DNA from: Phytoactinopolyspora halophila
Lineage (GTDB): Bacteria; Actinomycetota; Actinomycetes; Jiangellales; Jiangellaceae
Direction: 5' to 3'
DNA length: 40,093 nt
Assembly (NCBI RefSeq): GCF_003287285.1
Contig: NZ_QMIG01000043.1
Span: forward strand, 1-40,093
Shown here: positions 1 to 7,897 of the stretch, piece by piece
How the letters are laid out: each line of letters begins with the position of its first letter
How positions within the stretch are numbered: position 1 is the first letter of the stretch
Position numbers and translations under genes: made by a program
Notes under the pieces: generated by a model
Database searches by the model: none
Told to the model about the DNA's origin: nothing
The model's input: the letters and a program-made list of their open reading frames with translations, nothing else

Positions 1-1110
1 CAACTCGAAAAACACCCGCTGATCTTCCTGACCATCAAACGACCACACCGCCCGCTGCCCCGGTGCCGTGGTCGCAAGCTCCACCGGATCACCATCGATA
101 ACCACTTCACCAGTGACATCATTATTGGCCTCACGCACCTGTGCAGTTATCGACCCTGTGTGTGCGGCGTCGGGGTCAAATACGATCTGGTACGTGCCCG
201 ACTGTGGCAACACCGCCGGATCAAACACGCATTCGGTGCCGCAGGATGTGTCGCTCAGCAACTCCGACCCATCCGGCGCCACCACCGACACCGCCGCATC
301 CCACGTACCGAGCGTGCCCGACGACATCGCCAGTTCGATTTCCTGATCTTGCTGGCCATCAAACGACCACACCGCCCGCTGCCCCGGCGCCGTGGTCGCA
401 AGCTCCACCGGATCACCATCGATAACCACTTCACCAGTGACATCGTCGAGCGCCTCGTACAGCTGCGCGGTCAACGACCCCACCTCAGTGCCATCGGGAT
501 CGAACACGATCTGGTACGTACCCGACTGCGGCAACACGGTTGGACCAAACGCACATTCGGTGCCGCAGGATGTGTCGCTCAGCAGCTCCGACCCATCCGG
601 CGCCACCACCGACACCGCCGCGTCCCACGTACCCAACGACCCGTCCGACAACTCGAAGAACACCTGCTGATCTTGCTGGCCATCAAACGACCACACCGCC
701 CGCTGCCCCGGCGCCGTGGTCGCAAGCTCCACCGCATCAGCATCGATAACCACTTCACCAGTGACATCGTCGGGCACCTCGTACAACTGGGCAGTCAAAG
801 CGCCCGTGTGATCGTCGTCGGGATCGAACACGATCTGATACGTACCCGACTGCGGCAACACCGTCGGGTCAAACACACAGCCGACGCCACAGCCGGACTC
901 GCGCAATAGTTGTGATCCGTCGGGGGCAAGCACCATCACCCCATCCGACTGATAGTTGGCCAGCGTCCCGTCCGACATCTCGATCAGCACCTGCTGATCT
1001 TCCTGACCATCAAACGACCACACCGCCTGCTGCCCCGGCGCCGTGGTCGCAAGCTCCACCGGATCACCATCGATGGCCACTTCACCGGTGACGTCGGCTG
1101 CGTTGAACGC
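1..1110 (-). repeat. Tandem about 324-bp coding repeats
   Basis: A block beginning CACCGGATCACCATCGATAA recurs at 82, 406 and 730 (with two changes) and in a more diverged form at 1057, so the period is 324, 324 and 327 bp. Long stretches between are the same or nearly so. In the minus-strand protein each unit is about 108 residues. Two more diverged units, recognisable by WSFEP and WSFDG, lie at about 1110-1660. The array continues beyond base 1. Confidence 0.9.
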
Positions 1111-4100
1111 GCGTGCTGTGATGCTGCCCACGTGGCCGTAGCGGGGATCCCATTCGAGGGTGTATTGCCCCTCCATAGACGCCTCGACTTCGACGGTGCA
1201 ATACAGGCCACAGTTTTCGTCCACGAGTACCGAACCGTCCGGTGCCCGGAGCCGGATTTCGGCGTGATGGTTGTAGTCCATGTTTCCGTTGGTGAATGCG
1301 ATCCCGATCTCGTCAACCGTGGGCTCGAACGACCAGATCACCTGCTGTCCTGGATGGGTAGTCGCCCACTCGACAGCAGGCCCGTCGACGTCAAGCTCGG
1401 TGGTAATGTCAGCAAGCTCATACGCCTGGGCGGTGATTGTCCCGGTACGGGCCTCGTCTGGGTCCCACTCAAGGGTGTATTCACCGTCGGCTGGCAATGA
1501 TGAGACCTCGAGCAAGCACCACGTGCCGCACGAGCTCTCCACGAGCACCGAGCCGTCCGGCCCACGCAGCCGGGCCTTTGCGTCCTGTTTGTACTCCAGG
1601 TCTCCGTCACTTAGCGAGATCCCGATCTCCTGGCCCGCGGTACCGTCGAACGACCAGAACACGTTCTGCCCCGGCGATGTGGTGGTCACCGAGGATTGCG
1701 CGCCGTTCACGGTGAGCACGTCCACCACGTCGCCGTCGAGTTGTGTGACGTTGAGCGAGTAGGTTCCCGTGCTCCCATTGCGGTCGTTCACCACCAGCTC
1801 GTACGTGCCAGCCGACAGGTCATCGATTCGCTTGCCCCTGCAGCGGCTACGCTCCGCGACGACGTTCTCGTCGGCGTCTACAAGGTGCCAGTCCAACCAC
1901 AGCCCCATGCTGCCCAAGCATTGCTGCGGATCGACATACAACGATCCCGCCTCGGGCAAGTCGAACGTGTATACCTCCTGCGACGCCGCCGACTCGAGGT
2001 GTCCCGCGCCCTGATCAGGTTGGTTCTCATCAATCTCGAGTGGGAGCGAGCCGTGGAACGACTCGGGAGGAAGCACCTCGAGGTCAAACGTGATGTTGTC
2101 CAACCCGTATGCCTGGTCCGCAAGCCCGGTAACACCCGTCGATTTGAACGTCACCTCCGCTTGATAGTCCGTATGCGTGAATGGCACCGACACGCGGTAG
2201 GTGTTGAAGGGTACGCCACTTTCCAGCGTGCCACTGTCGAGCAGTTCCTCCGTGACCGGTTCAATCTCGACGTCTTCGTCCCGGTCGAACGTTACCGTGA
2301 TCGTCTCCGTATCCTCGTCCGCAGCCCAATCCCCGATGGCAAGGACGTCAAACGTCAATGTCCCCTCAACGTGTGGGGGAAGTTCCTGCACGTAGAAGCG
2401 GTAGCTTTCCCTGTCGCCGAACGATCCCGCAAACGACGTGGTCGCTTCATCGGATGACACCCGGGAAGGCACAACGTTCGAGGCCATAGGTTCTGTTTCG
2501 TAGTCGATGTCCAGGTTGCCGTTCTCGTCCAGAGACTGCGCCTGCGGATCGACAGTGGCCGCACGGCTGATCATCGACGCGTCCGCGAACGTCTCATCCG
2601 CCGTGATGGCCAGGTCCAGCACACATGAATTGAACTCCACTCCGGCAGGCATCCCAGCCTGTTCACACTGTTCCGACGCCAGTTGAGCCTCGTCTGGGCT
2701 CAGGTCGTGCACCGTCACGATATGTTCCGGGAACTCAAGGTCAGTAAATGTCTCGGTACTCTCCCCCTCTGCGTACGAGAAGAATGATTGATCATTCGTG
2801 ATACGCCACGAATCAGCGAAATCCGCGTGCAGCACCTCTGGCGATGTATCGGCCGGAAGTTGCGTGCCATCGGATAGCCGCAAATCGTTGTCCGGATTGC
2901 CGTCACCGTTCCCGAGCAGGCCCTCCAGGTCATTGTCCGGCCCCGGGGGAAGCCACACGCGGGCAAACCCTCGACGCCAAGACATCACCGGCCCATGCAG
3001 CCCATCCCACGCGACAACATACTGTCCCTCTGTACGAACGATATAGCTATCGTCTCCCAGGTACAGCACGTCACCATCCGCTATTTCGCGCAACTCGCCA
3101 TCAATATATAGATCGTTCTCGTCGAACTCGACGCGGTATCCGCTCACCTCGGTTGCAGCCTGGAACATCACCGACACATCACGATTGCCAGGTGCCGGCG
3201 TCAAACGGCCCTGCACTTCCAGGTTGTATTTCTCCGAGCGCGCCACGATGAATTCCCCGACAGATTGCAAATCGTAACCCAGTCCATCGTTGGTGATGAA
3301 ATGTGGCTCACCCTTGATAGAACCCGCTTCGTGTTCCAGCCAGAACATATAGATCATCGCGATGCAACCGACAATACCCAAACTGGAAATCGCGGCACGC
3401 ACCGTCAGGAAACCCGCCTCGCGAAGGATCACCTGACCAGTCTGTGTCGCCAAGTATCGCTCAACTTGCGACGTCATGTTTGCTGCCGCGGCTTCCACGC
3501 TGCCATACGCGGCCACGTCACCAGCAAGAGACGTGGCCGTCGCCGGCGTGATGCGCTGGATCACCGGAAGAATCACGGGCGGCACATCCCAGTCAAACAG
3601 ACCATCTTCCACATCCTCGGGCTCCTCCCGGGCCTGGTCCTCCGGCCCGGGCTGCCTCTTCTCCTTTTCACATTTCCGTGACTTCTTGCGCTCTTCGATA
3701 TGCAAGAGCCCAGGCTCCGGCGAGGTCGCCCGAAACGTCCGAAGCACATAACCCGCAGTGCCGTCAGCCGTCTTGCACGTCTTTTCCTGCCCGTACACCT
3801 GGAACCAGTCCTCATACGGGCCCCACTGATTAAGAACCGTTCCCGCGAAGGCATTCTCAATGCCATCGGCTTCAAGAGCCGCCGAATAGCGCGCCACCTG
3901 CGCAGACCAGTCCTCATACTTCTGATTGTCGGCGACTTTCGCCTCGATCACATGCGCAAATGTCGAGCCGACACGGTCGTAATACACGATATCCGGGCGG
4001 GACATGCCACCACCAAGGACCGTCTCCCATTGAACTTCCGGGTCGATCACTTCGTTCGATTCGACTCCCGGCGGTGTCCGGCCAAGACGATCACTCAGAT

Positions 4101-4413
4101 ACTTGATCGCGCGCGCCTGACCGATCGACTCTATTCCCCCATTCGGGCTACATTCACTCGCATACTGATAAATATGCGTCCCTAGCTGCGGCCGCGCCTT
4201 TAGACATTGCAACTTAATACGCTTGCGGGTTGAGTACATATGATTAAAAACACACCGTTTATCCCGCTCGCCCGCACGGCGAATGGTCCAGCTATCGCTA
4301 TTCGGTGAACACTCGGCCGCCGCATCAGCCACCGACGGCGACCACCGATCCTGAACCGGAACAAAGAACGCGGTCACCAGCAACGCAGCGACGAACAACC
4401 ACAACCGGCGCAT
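1..4413 (-). CDS. Giant exported protein: RecB-like nuclease motifs, vWD domain and tandem beta-sandwich repeats (3' end off window)
   Basis: The minus-strand frame is open from the ATG at 4413 to base 1, giving 1471 residues with no stop; I translated it by hand. It starts MRRLWLFVAALLVTAFF, a signal peptide with a likely cleavage after the VADA stretch. Residues about 100-200 carry PD (D141), E157-A-K159 and Q172-VAR-Y176, the D/ExK/QxxxY set of RecB-type PD-(D/E)XK nucleases. A hydrophobic helix (IVGCIAMIYMFWL) lies near 345-360. It is followed at once by a von Willebrand type D domain, from GEPHFITNDGLGYDLQ to GLLGNGDGNPDNDL near residue 500. From about residue 800 come repeats of roughly 108 residues with a WSFDG motif, a paired Cys motif (SCGTEC, GCGVGC) and LPQSGTYQIVFDP, resembling bacterial pre-peptidase C-terminal domains. 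An upstream GGTGGGGG may be the ribosome site. Function is unknown; a cell-surface or secreted adhesion/effector role is inference. Confidence 0.85.
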   Translation of the reverse strand, partial: MRRLWLFVAALLVTAFFVPVQDRWSPSVADAAAECSPNSDSWTIRRAGERDKRCVFNHMYSTRKRIKLQCLKARPQLGTHIYQYASECSPNGGIESIGQARAIKYLSDRLGRTPPGVESNEVIDPEVQWETVLGGGMSRPDIVYYDRVGSTFAHVIEAKVADNQKYEDWSAQVARYSAALEADGIENAFAGTVLNQWGPYEDWFQVYGQEKTCKTADGTAGYVLRTFRATSPEPGLLHIEERKKSRKCEKEKRQPGPEDQAREEPEDVEDGLFDWDVPPVILPVIQRITPATATSLAGDVAAYGSVEAAAANMTSQVERYLATQTGQVILREAGFLTVRAAISSLGIVGCIAMIYMFWLEHEAGSIKGEPHFITNDGLGYDLQSVGEFIVARSEKYNLEVQGRLTPAPGNRDVSVMFQAATEVSGYRVEFDENDLYIDGELREIADGDVLYLGDDSYIVRTEGQYVVAWDGLHGPVMSWRRGFARVWLPPGPDNDLEGLLGNGDGNPDNDLRLSDGTQLPADTSPEVLHADFADSWRITNDQSFFSYAEGESTETFTDLEFPEHIVTVHDLSPDEAQLASEQCEQAGMPAGVEFNSCVLDLAITADETFADASMISRAATVDPQAQSLDENGNLDIDYETEPMASNVVPSRVSSDEATTSFAGSFGDRESYRFYVQELPPHVEGTLTFDVLAIGDWAADEDTETITVTFDRDEDVEIEPVTEELLDSGTLESGVPFNTYRVSVPFTHTDYQAEVTFKSTGVTGLADQAYGLDNITFDLEVLPPESFHGSLPLEIDENQPDQGAGHLESAASQEVYTFDLPEAGSLYVDPQQCLGSMGLWLDWHLVDADENVVAERSRCRGKRIDDLSAGTYELVVNDRNGSTGTYSLNVTQLDGDVVDVLTVNGAQSSVTTTSPGQNVFWSFDGTAGQEIGISLSDGDLEYKQDAKARLRGPDGSVLVESSCGTWCLLEVSSLPADGEYTLEWDPDEARTGTITAQAYELADITTELDVDGPAVEWATTHPGQQVIWSFEPTVDEIGIAFTNGNMDYNHHAEIRLRAPDGSVLVDENCGLYCTVEVEASMEGQYTLEWDPRYGHVGSITARAFNAADVTGEVAIDGDPVELATTAPGQQAVWSFDGQEDQQVLIEMSDGTLANYQSDGVMVLAPDGSQLLRESGCGVGCVFDPTVLPQSGTYQIVFDPDDDHTGALTAQLYEVPDDVTGEVVIDADAVELATTAPGQRAVWSFDGQQDQQVFFELSDGSLGTWDAAVSVVAPDGSELLSDTSCGTECAFGPTVLPQSGTYQIVFDPDGTEVGSLTAQLYEALDDVTGEVVIDGDPVELATTAPGQRAVWSFDGQQDQEIELAMSSGTLGTWDAAVSVVAPDGSELLSDTSCGTECVFDPAVLPQSGTYQIVFDPDAAHTGSITAQVREANNDVTGEVVIDGDPVELATTAPGQRAVWSFDGQEDQRVFFEL

Positions 4414-4490
4414 AGTGCCCCCACCCGAAATATCACGCTTGCGGCGAGTTGCCCAGCACGATACAAGATCGTTGATCACCACGCTAGGGG

Positions 4491-4509
4491 CCAAGATCAC
4501 GGATCTTGG
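4491..4509. terminator. Small perfect hairpin between the GMC gene and the giant surface-protein gene
   Basis: CCAAGATC-ACG-GATCTTGG has an 8-bp perfect stem and a 3-base loop. It lies about 120 bp after the stop of the minus-strand GMC gene and about 80 bp before the start of the next minus-strand gene. It could be a terminator or an operator. There is no T-tract. Confidence 0.35.
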
Positions 4510-4630
4510 TCATTGTGACGCGGGAAGACTTCTGGAATGTCGGGAACTGACCAGGAGTCGCCGCGGAGGTTGATTGTCAGCAGCGCAGTGGCCACGCTGT
4601 TCGCTTCCGGTGAGGCGCCAGACCTGCACC

Positions 4631-6157
4631 TCATCGCAGGACGAACGACGCTGCCCGCTCGCCGATCAGGATCGACGGTGCGTTGGTGTTGCCGGTGGTC
4701 ACCCGTGGCATGACGGACGCGTCGGCGATGCGCAGGCCGTTGACGCCGTGCGCGCGCAGCGAGGGATCCACCACCGCCATGGAGTGCACTCCCATCGTGC
4801 AGGTGCCAACCTGGTGGTGGTACGTGATCGCGGCGCGCCGGACGTAGTCCCGAACGGCGGCCTCGCCGGTCACGCCGGGGCCGGGGTAGAGCTCGTAGGC
4901 GCCCCATTCTCCGGCCAACGCCGCCGACCGTCCCATCTCGCGGCATTGCTCCACGGAGGCGGCCAGGCTGTCGACGTCCCGTTCATCGGCCAGCGCGTCC
5001 AGGTCGATGAGCAGCTCGTCGTGCGGGCGAGCGCCGGAGAGCCGGACACGTCCACGGCTCTCCGGCGAGATCATTCCAGCCATGAGGGAGAAGCCGGCCT
5101 CCGGGCCTTGCATCCATGGCTCGTACATGGGCACGCTGAAGTGGATCGGCTGCGTGTCCGGCACCGCAAGGCCGGAGCGGCTGCGCCAGAACAGGTGTGT
5201 CTGTGTCACCGAGCGGCCCGGTCGCGGCGGTTCCACCTGGCGCCGGGTGGTGCCGAAGATCACCGGGCAGAGCAGGTGGTCGTGCAGGTTCGTGCCCACT
5301 CCCGGCAGGTCGGCAGCGACGTCGACGCCCACCGCCCGCAGCTCGTCGGCCGGTCCGATGCCGCTGCGCAGGAGGATGGCCGGGGAGCCGATGGTTCCGG
5401 CGCAGAGGATCACCTGGTCGGCCAGGACGCGATGCTGCCGGTTCCCGATCTCGAACTCGACGCCGGTGACACGCGTACCGGCGAGCAGGAGCCGGCGCAC
5501 GACGGCACCGGTGCGCACGGTGAGGTTTGGCGCGCCCGTGACCGGTGCCGCGTAGGCGGACCAGGTGCTCACCCGCTGCCCGGCGCGCATGGTGACCTGC
5601 TGGACGGAGACGCCGTCGAGCTCGCCGTCGTTGTAGTCCGGGTTGAACTCCAGGCCGAGCTGCATCGCCGCGTCGACGATCGACTGCTGGATCGGGTGCA
5701 GGGGCAGGTTCGGCGCCACGTCGAGCAGCCCTTCGATGCCGGGTGGCCCCGGTGACGTGGCTCCGGTACCGGAGCGGCGCTCGATCGCCGCGTAGATCGG
5801 GAGGACGTCGTTCCAGGACCATCCGGGGTTGCCCAGCTCGGCCCAGTGGTCGAAGTCGTGCGGGCAGCCGCGGACCCAGATCATGCCGTTGAGCGCGTGC
5901 GAGCCGCCCAGAACCCGGCCGCGTGGCAGGTGCAGCCGGCGGCCAGCGGCGTGCTTCTGCGGGACCGTGTAGAAATCCCAGTCCTCCGGACCGTGCCACA
6001 GCTCGCCCATGCGGGACGGGTCGTGAATGGCCGGGTTCGCGTCCGGACCGCCGGCCTCCAGAAGGACGACGCGTACTCCGGCGTCCACCAGCCGCCGGGT
6101 GACGACGCAGCCGGCCGAACCGGCACCCACGACGATCACATCAGCGCGTCCGGGCAT
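4631..6157 (-). CDS. GMC-family FAD-dependent oxidoreductase (choline/alcohol dehydrogenase type)
   Basis: The 508-residue product has the FAD Rossmann motif VGAGSAG (residues 10-16), the GMC signature GRVLGGSHALNG, and a C-terminal HHQVGTCTMG and GNTNAP giving the usual catalytic His-Asn pair (His448, Asn492). The family oxidises alcohols with FAD in the cytoplasm. The ATG at 6157 was chosen because AGGAGGGA precedes it by a normal distance and the FAD motif then begins near the N-terminus; the frame is open 90 bases further upstream without such a site. It is divergent from an aldehyde dehydrogenase, so an alcohol-to-aldehyde-to-acid pair is plausible (choline to betaine, or an aryl alcohol to an aryl acetate). 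The substrate cannot be read from sequence. Confidence 0.88.
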   Translation of the reverse strand: MPGRADVIVVGAGSAGCVVTRRLVDAGVRVVLLEAGGPDANPAIHDPSRMGELWHGPEDWDFYTVPQKHAAGRRLHLPRGRVLGGSHALNGMIWVRGCPHDFDHWAELGNPGWSWNDVLPIYAAIERRSGTGATSPGPPGIEGLLDVAPNLPLHPIQQSIVDAAMQLGLEFNPDYNDGELDGVSVQQVTMRAGQRVSTWSAYAAPVTGAPNLTVRTGAVVRRLLLAGTRVTGVEFEIGNRQHRVLADQVILCAGTIGSPAILLRSGIGPADELRAVGVDVAADLPGVGTNLHDHLLCPVIFGTTRRQVEPPRPGRSVTQTHLFWRSRSGLAVPDTQPIHFSVPMYEPWMQGPEAGFSLMAGMISPESRGRVRLSGARPHDELLIDLDALADERDVDSLAASVEQCREMGRSAALAGEWGAYELYPGPGVTGEAAVRDYVRRAAITYHHQVGTCTMGVHSMAVVDPSLRAHGVNGLRIADASVMPRVTTGNTNAPSILIGERAASFVLR

Positions 6158-6410
6158 CGCGTCCCTCCTGGATCGGTCGAGCCAGCACCGGCCCCACGGG
6201 GATGCGCCGTGTGCGCGCCGGTGCGGGTTGTTGTCTGACCGTGCCACGCGGCGTCATGGCACCGGCATGCCTGGCGATCAGGCCTTCACTCGCCGACAAC
6301 GGCCGTGCCTGCCTGGACAAGACGTGCCGGGAGGCGCCGTTCAATACTGATTCGCGCGGTGGGTCCCTCCCCTTCCGCATGACGCCCCTACGGCAGAGGA
6401 GCAGACGACC
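6158..6410. promoter_or_regulatory. Divergent control region between the GMC and aldehyde dehydrogenase genes
   Basis: These 253 bp must hold the promoters of both the GMC gene and the rightward catabolic operon. The only clear elements are the ribosome sites: AGGAGGGA read leftward at about 6170, and AGAGGAG at 6395-6401 before the ATG at 6411. I could not identify -35/-10 pairs or a convincing GntR operator. Confidence 0.4.
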
Positions 6411-7856
6411 ATGGCCACACGCCTGTTCATCGACGGAGAGTGGACCGGGGCGTCCGGCGGCAGCTTCGCCACGGTCGACCCCGCGAGTGCGCAGGTTATC
6501 GACGAGGTCGGTAGCGCGTCCCGGTCGGACGTGGACGCTGCCGTGGGGGCGGCGCGCCGCGCGCTGGACGCGCCCGAGTGGGCGGGCTTGCTGCCCGTGC
6601 AGCGCGCGGCGCTCCTGTTCCGGCTCGCCGACCTGATCGAGCAGAACTCCGAGGAGATTGCCCGGCTGGAAACGCGGGACCAGGGGCAGCCCATCGGCAT
6701 GTCTCGCCAGGTGAGCGTGGCCGGAGCGGTGGAGCATTTCCGGTACTACGCGGGCTGGGTCACCAAGATCCAGGGCACCACCAATCCCGTGTCGTTCCCG
6801 GACACGTTCCACTACACGCGCCGCGAGCCGATCGGTGTGAACGCGCTGGTGACGCCGTGGAACTTCCCCCTGATGATCCTGGCGTGGAAACTGGCGCCGG
6901 CCCTGGCCACGGGTAACACGGTGGTGATCAAGCCGAGCGAGGTCACCCCGCTGACCACGATCCGCCTGATCGAGCTGACCCGGGAGGCCGGCTTCCCCCG
7001 CGGCGTGGTCAACCTCGTGACCGGTGAGGGCGACGTCGGCGCCATGCTGAGCGCGCACATGGACGTCGACCACCTGTCTTACACCGGTTCCACCGCTGTC
7101 GGGAAGATGATCACGAAGGCCAGCGCGGAGTCCAACCTCAAGCGGCTGACCCTGGAGCTGGGCGGAAAGGCGCCGAGCATCATCGCCGGTGACGCCGACA
7201 TCGACGCGGCGGTGAGCGGCAATATTTTGGGGTCCACGCACAACTCGGGCCAGGTTTGCGCGGCGTGCACGCGGTTCTATGTCGACCGGAAGCGCGAGCA
7301 GGAGTTCGTCGACAAGATGGCGGCCGGAGTGAGCGAGCTCGCCATCGGCCCCGGCCTGGACGAGTCGACGCAGCTGGGACCCCTCGTGTCGGACAAGCAT
7401 CGCCGGCACGTGGAGCGCCTGGTCGGTACCGGCCGCGACGAGGGCGCGGAGCTGGTGGTGGGTGGGACGCGGGTGCACCGGGACGGTTACTTCTTCGCGC
7501 CGACCATCTTCACCGGTGTCACCGACCAGATGACGATCATGCGTGAGGAGATCTTCGGGCCGGTGCTCTCGGTCACCACCTACGCGGACGACGACGAGCT
7601 GGCCGCCCTGATCGCGCGGGCCAACGACACGGAGTATGGCCTGGCGGCGTCGGTCTGGACCCGCGACATCCAGACCGCGCAGCGGCTGACCTCCGGGATC
7701 AAGGCCGGTGGCGTGTTCGTCAACATGCCGCCCATCCCGGACATGGCCGCGCCGTGGGGTGGATACAAGGCGTCCGGCTGGGGTCGCGAGATGGGGCCGT
7801 GGGCCATCGACGCCTACACCGAGGTGAAGTCGGTCTGGGTGAACTATGGTTACTAG
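6411..7856 (+). CDS. NAD(P)-dependent aldehyde dehydrogenase
   Basis: This is a full-length 481-residue ALDH superfamily enzyme. Visible landmarks are PWNF (Asn151), IKPSE (Lys174, cofactor binding), LELGGK (Glu249, general base) and GQVCAAC (Cys283, nucleophile), then EEIFGPV near the C-terminal part. It oxidises an aldehyde to the acid in the cytoplasm. AGAGGAG lies 9 bases before the ATG. It heads the rightward run of ring-cleavage pathway genes and faces the GMC oxidoreductase, so it may make the aryl acetate that feeds the pathway, or a betaine-type product. It is distinct from the HpaE-like ALDH at 10988. Confidence 0.93.
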   Translation: MATRLFIDGEWTGASGGSFATVDPASAQVIDEVGSASRSDVDAAVGAARRALDAPEWAGLLPVQRAALLFRLADLIEQNSEEIARLETRDQGQPIGMSRQVSVAGAVEHFRYYAGWVTKIQGTTNPVSFPDTFHYTRREPIGVNALVTPWNFPLMILAWKLAPALATGNTVVIKPSEVTPLTTIRLIELTREAGFPRGVVNLVTGEGDVGAMLSAHMDVDHLSYTGSTAVGKMITKASAESNLKRLTLELGGKAPSIIAGDADIDAAVSGNILGSTHNSGQVCAACTRFYVDRKREQEFVDKMAAGVSELAIGPGLDESTQLGPLVSDKHRRHVERLVGTGRDEGAELVVGGTRVHRDGYFFAPTIFTGVTDQMTIMREEIFGPVLSVTTYADDDELAALIARANDTEYGLAASVWTRDIQTAQRLTSGIKAGGVFVNMPPIPDMAAPWGGYKASGWGREMGPWAIDAYTEVKSVWVNYGY

Positions 7857-7897
7857 AGATCGTATATGTTTTGAGATATTGTGAGTTTTTGTGAGTT
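7857..7897. promoter_or_regulatory. AT-rich junction with a short direct repeat before the FAH-RraA gene
   Basis: This 41-bp gap is strikingly AT-rich compared with everything around it and contains TTGTGAGTT twice in succession (7880-7897). There is no clear ribosome site for the ATG at 7898. It could be an internal promoter, an operator for the GntR protein encoded downstream, or a translation-control site. No assay or comparison was possible. Confidence 0.35.

Noticed and set aside
160-909. Plus-strand open frame of 249 residues over the repeats
   Set aside because: It is histidine/arginine-rich shadow of the minus-strand repeat gene. It repeats only because the true gene repeats, and it has no start context or domain.
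2783-2798. GAATGATTGATCATTC palindrome resembling the TGATCA hairpins
   Set aside because: Only 7-bp arms, inside the vWD-protein coding sequence, no extended stem. Probably chance.
4574-5755. Plus-strand 393-residue open frame opposite the GMC gene
   Set aside because: Antisense to a clear GMC oxidoreductase. Its composition is typical of reverse-frame GC-rich DNA.
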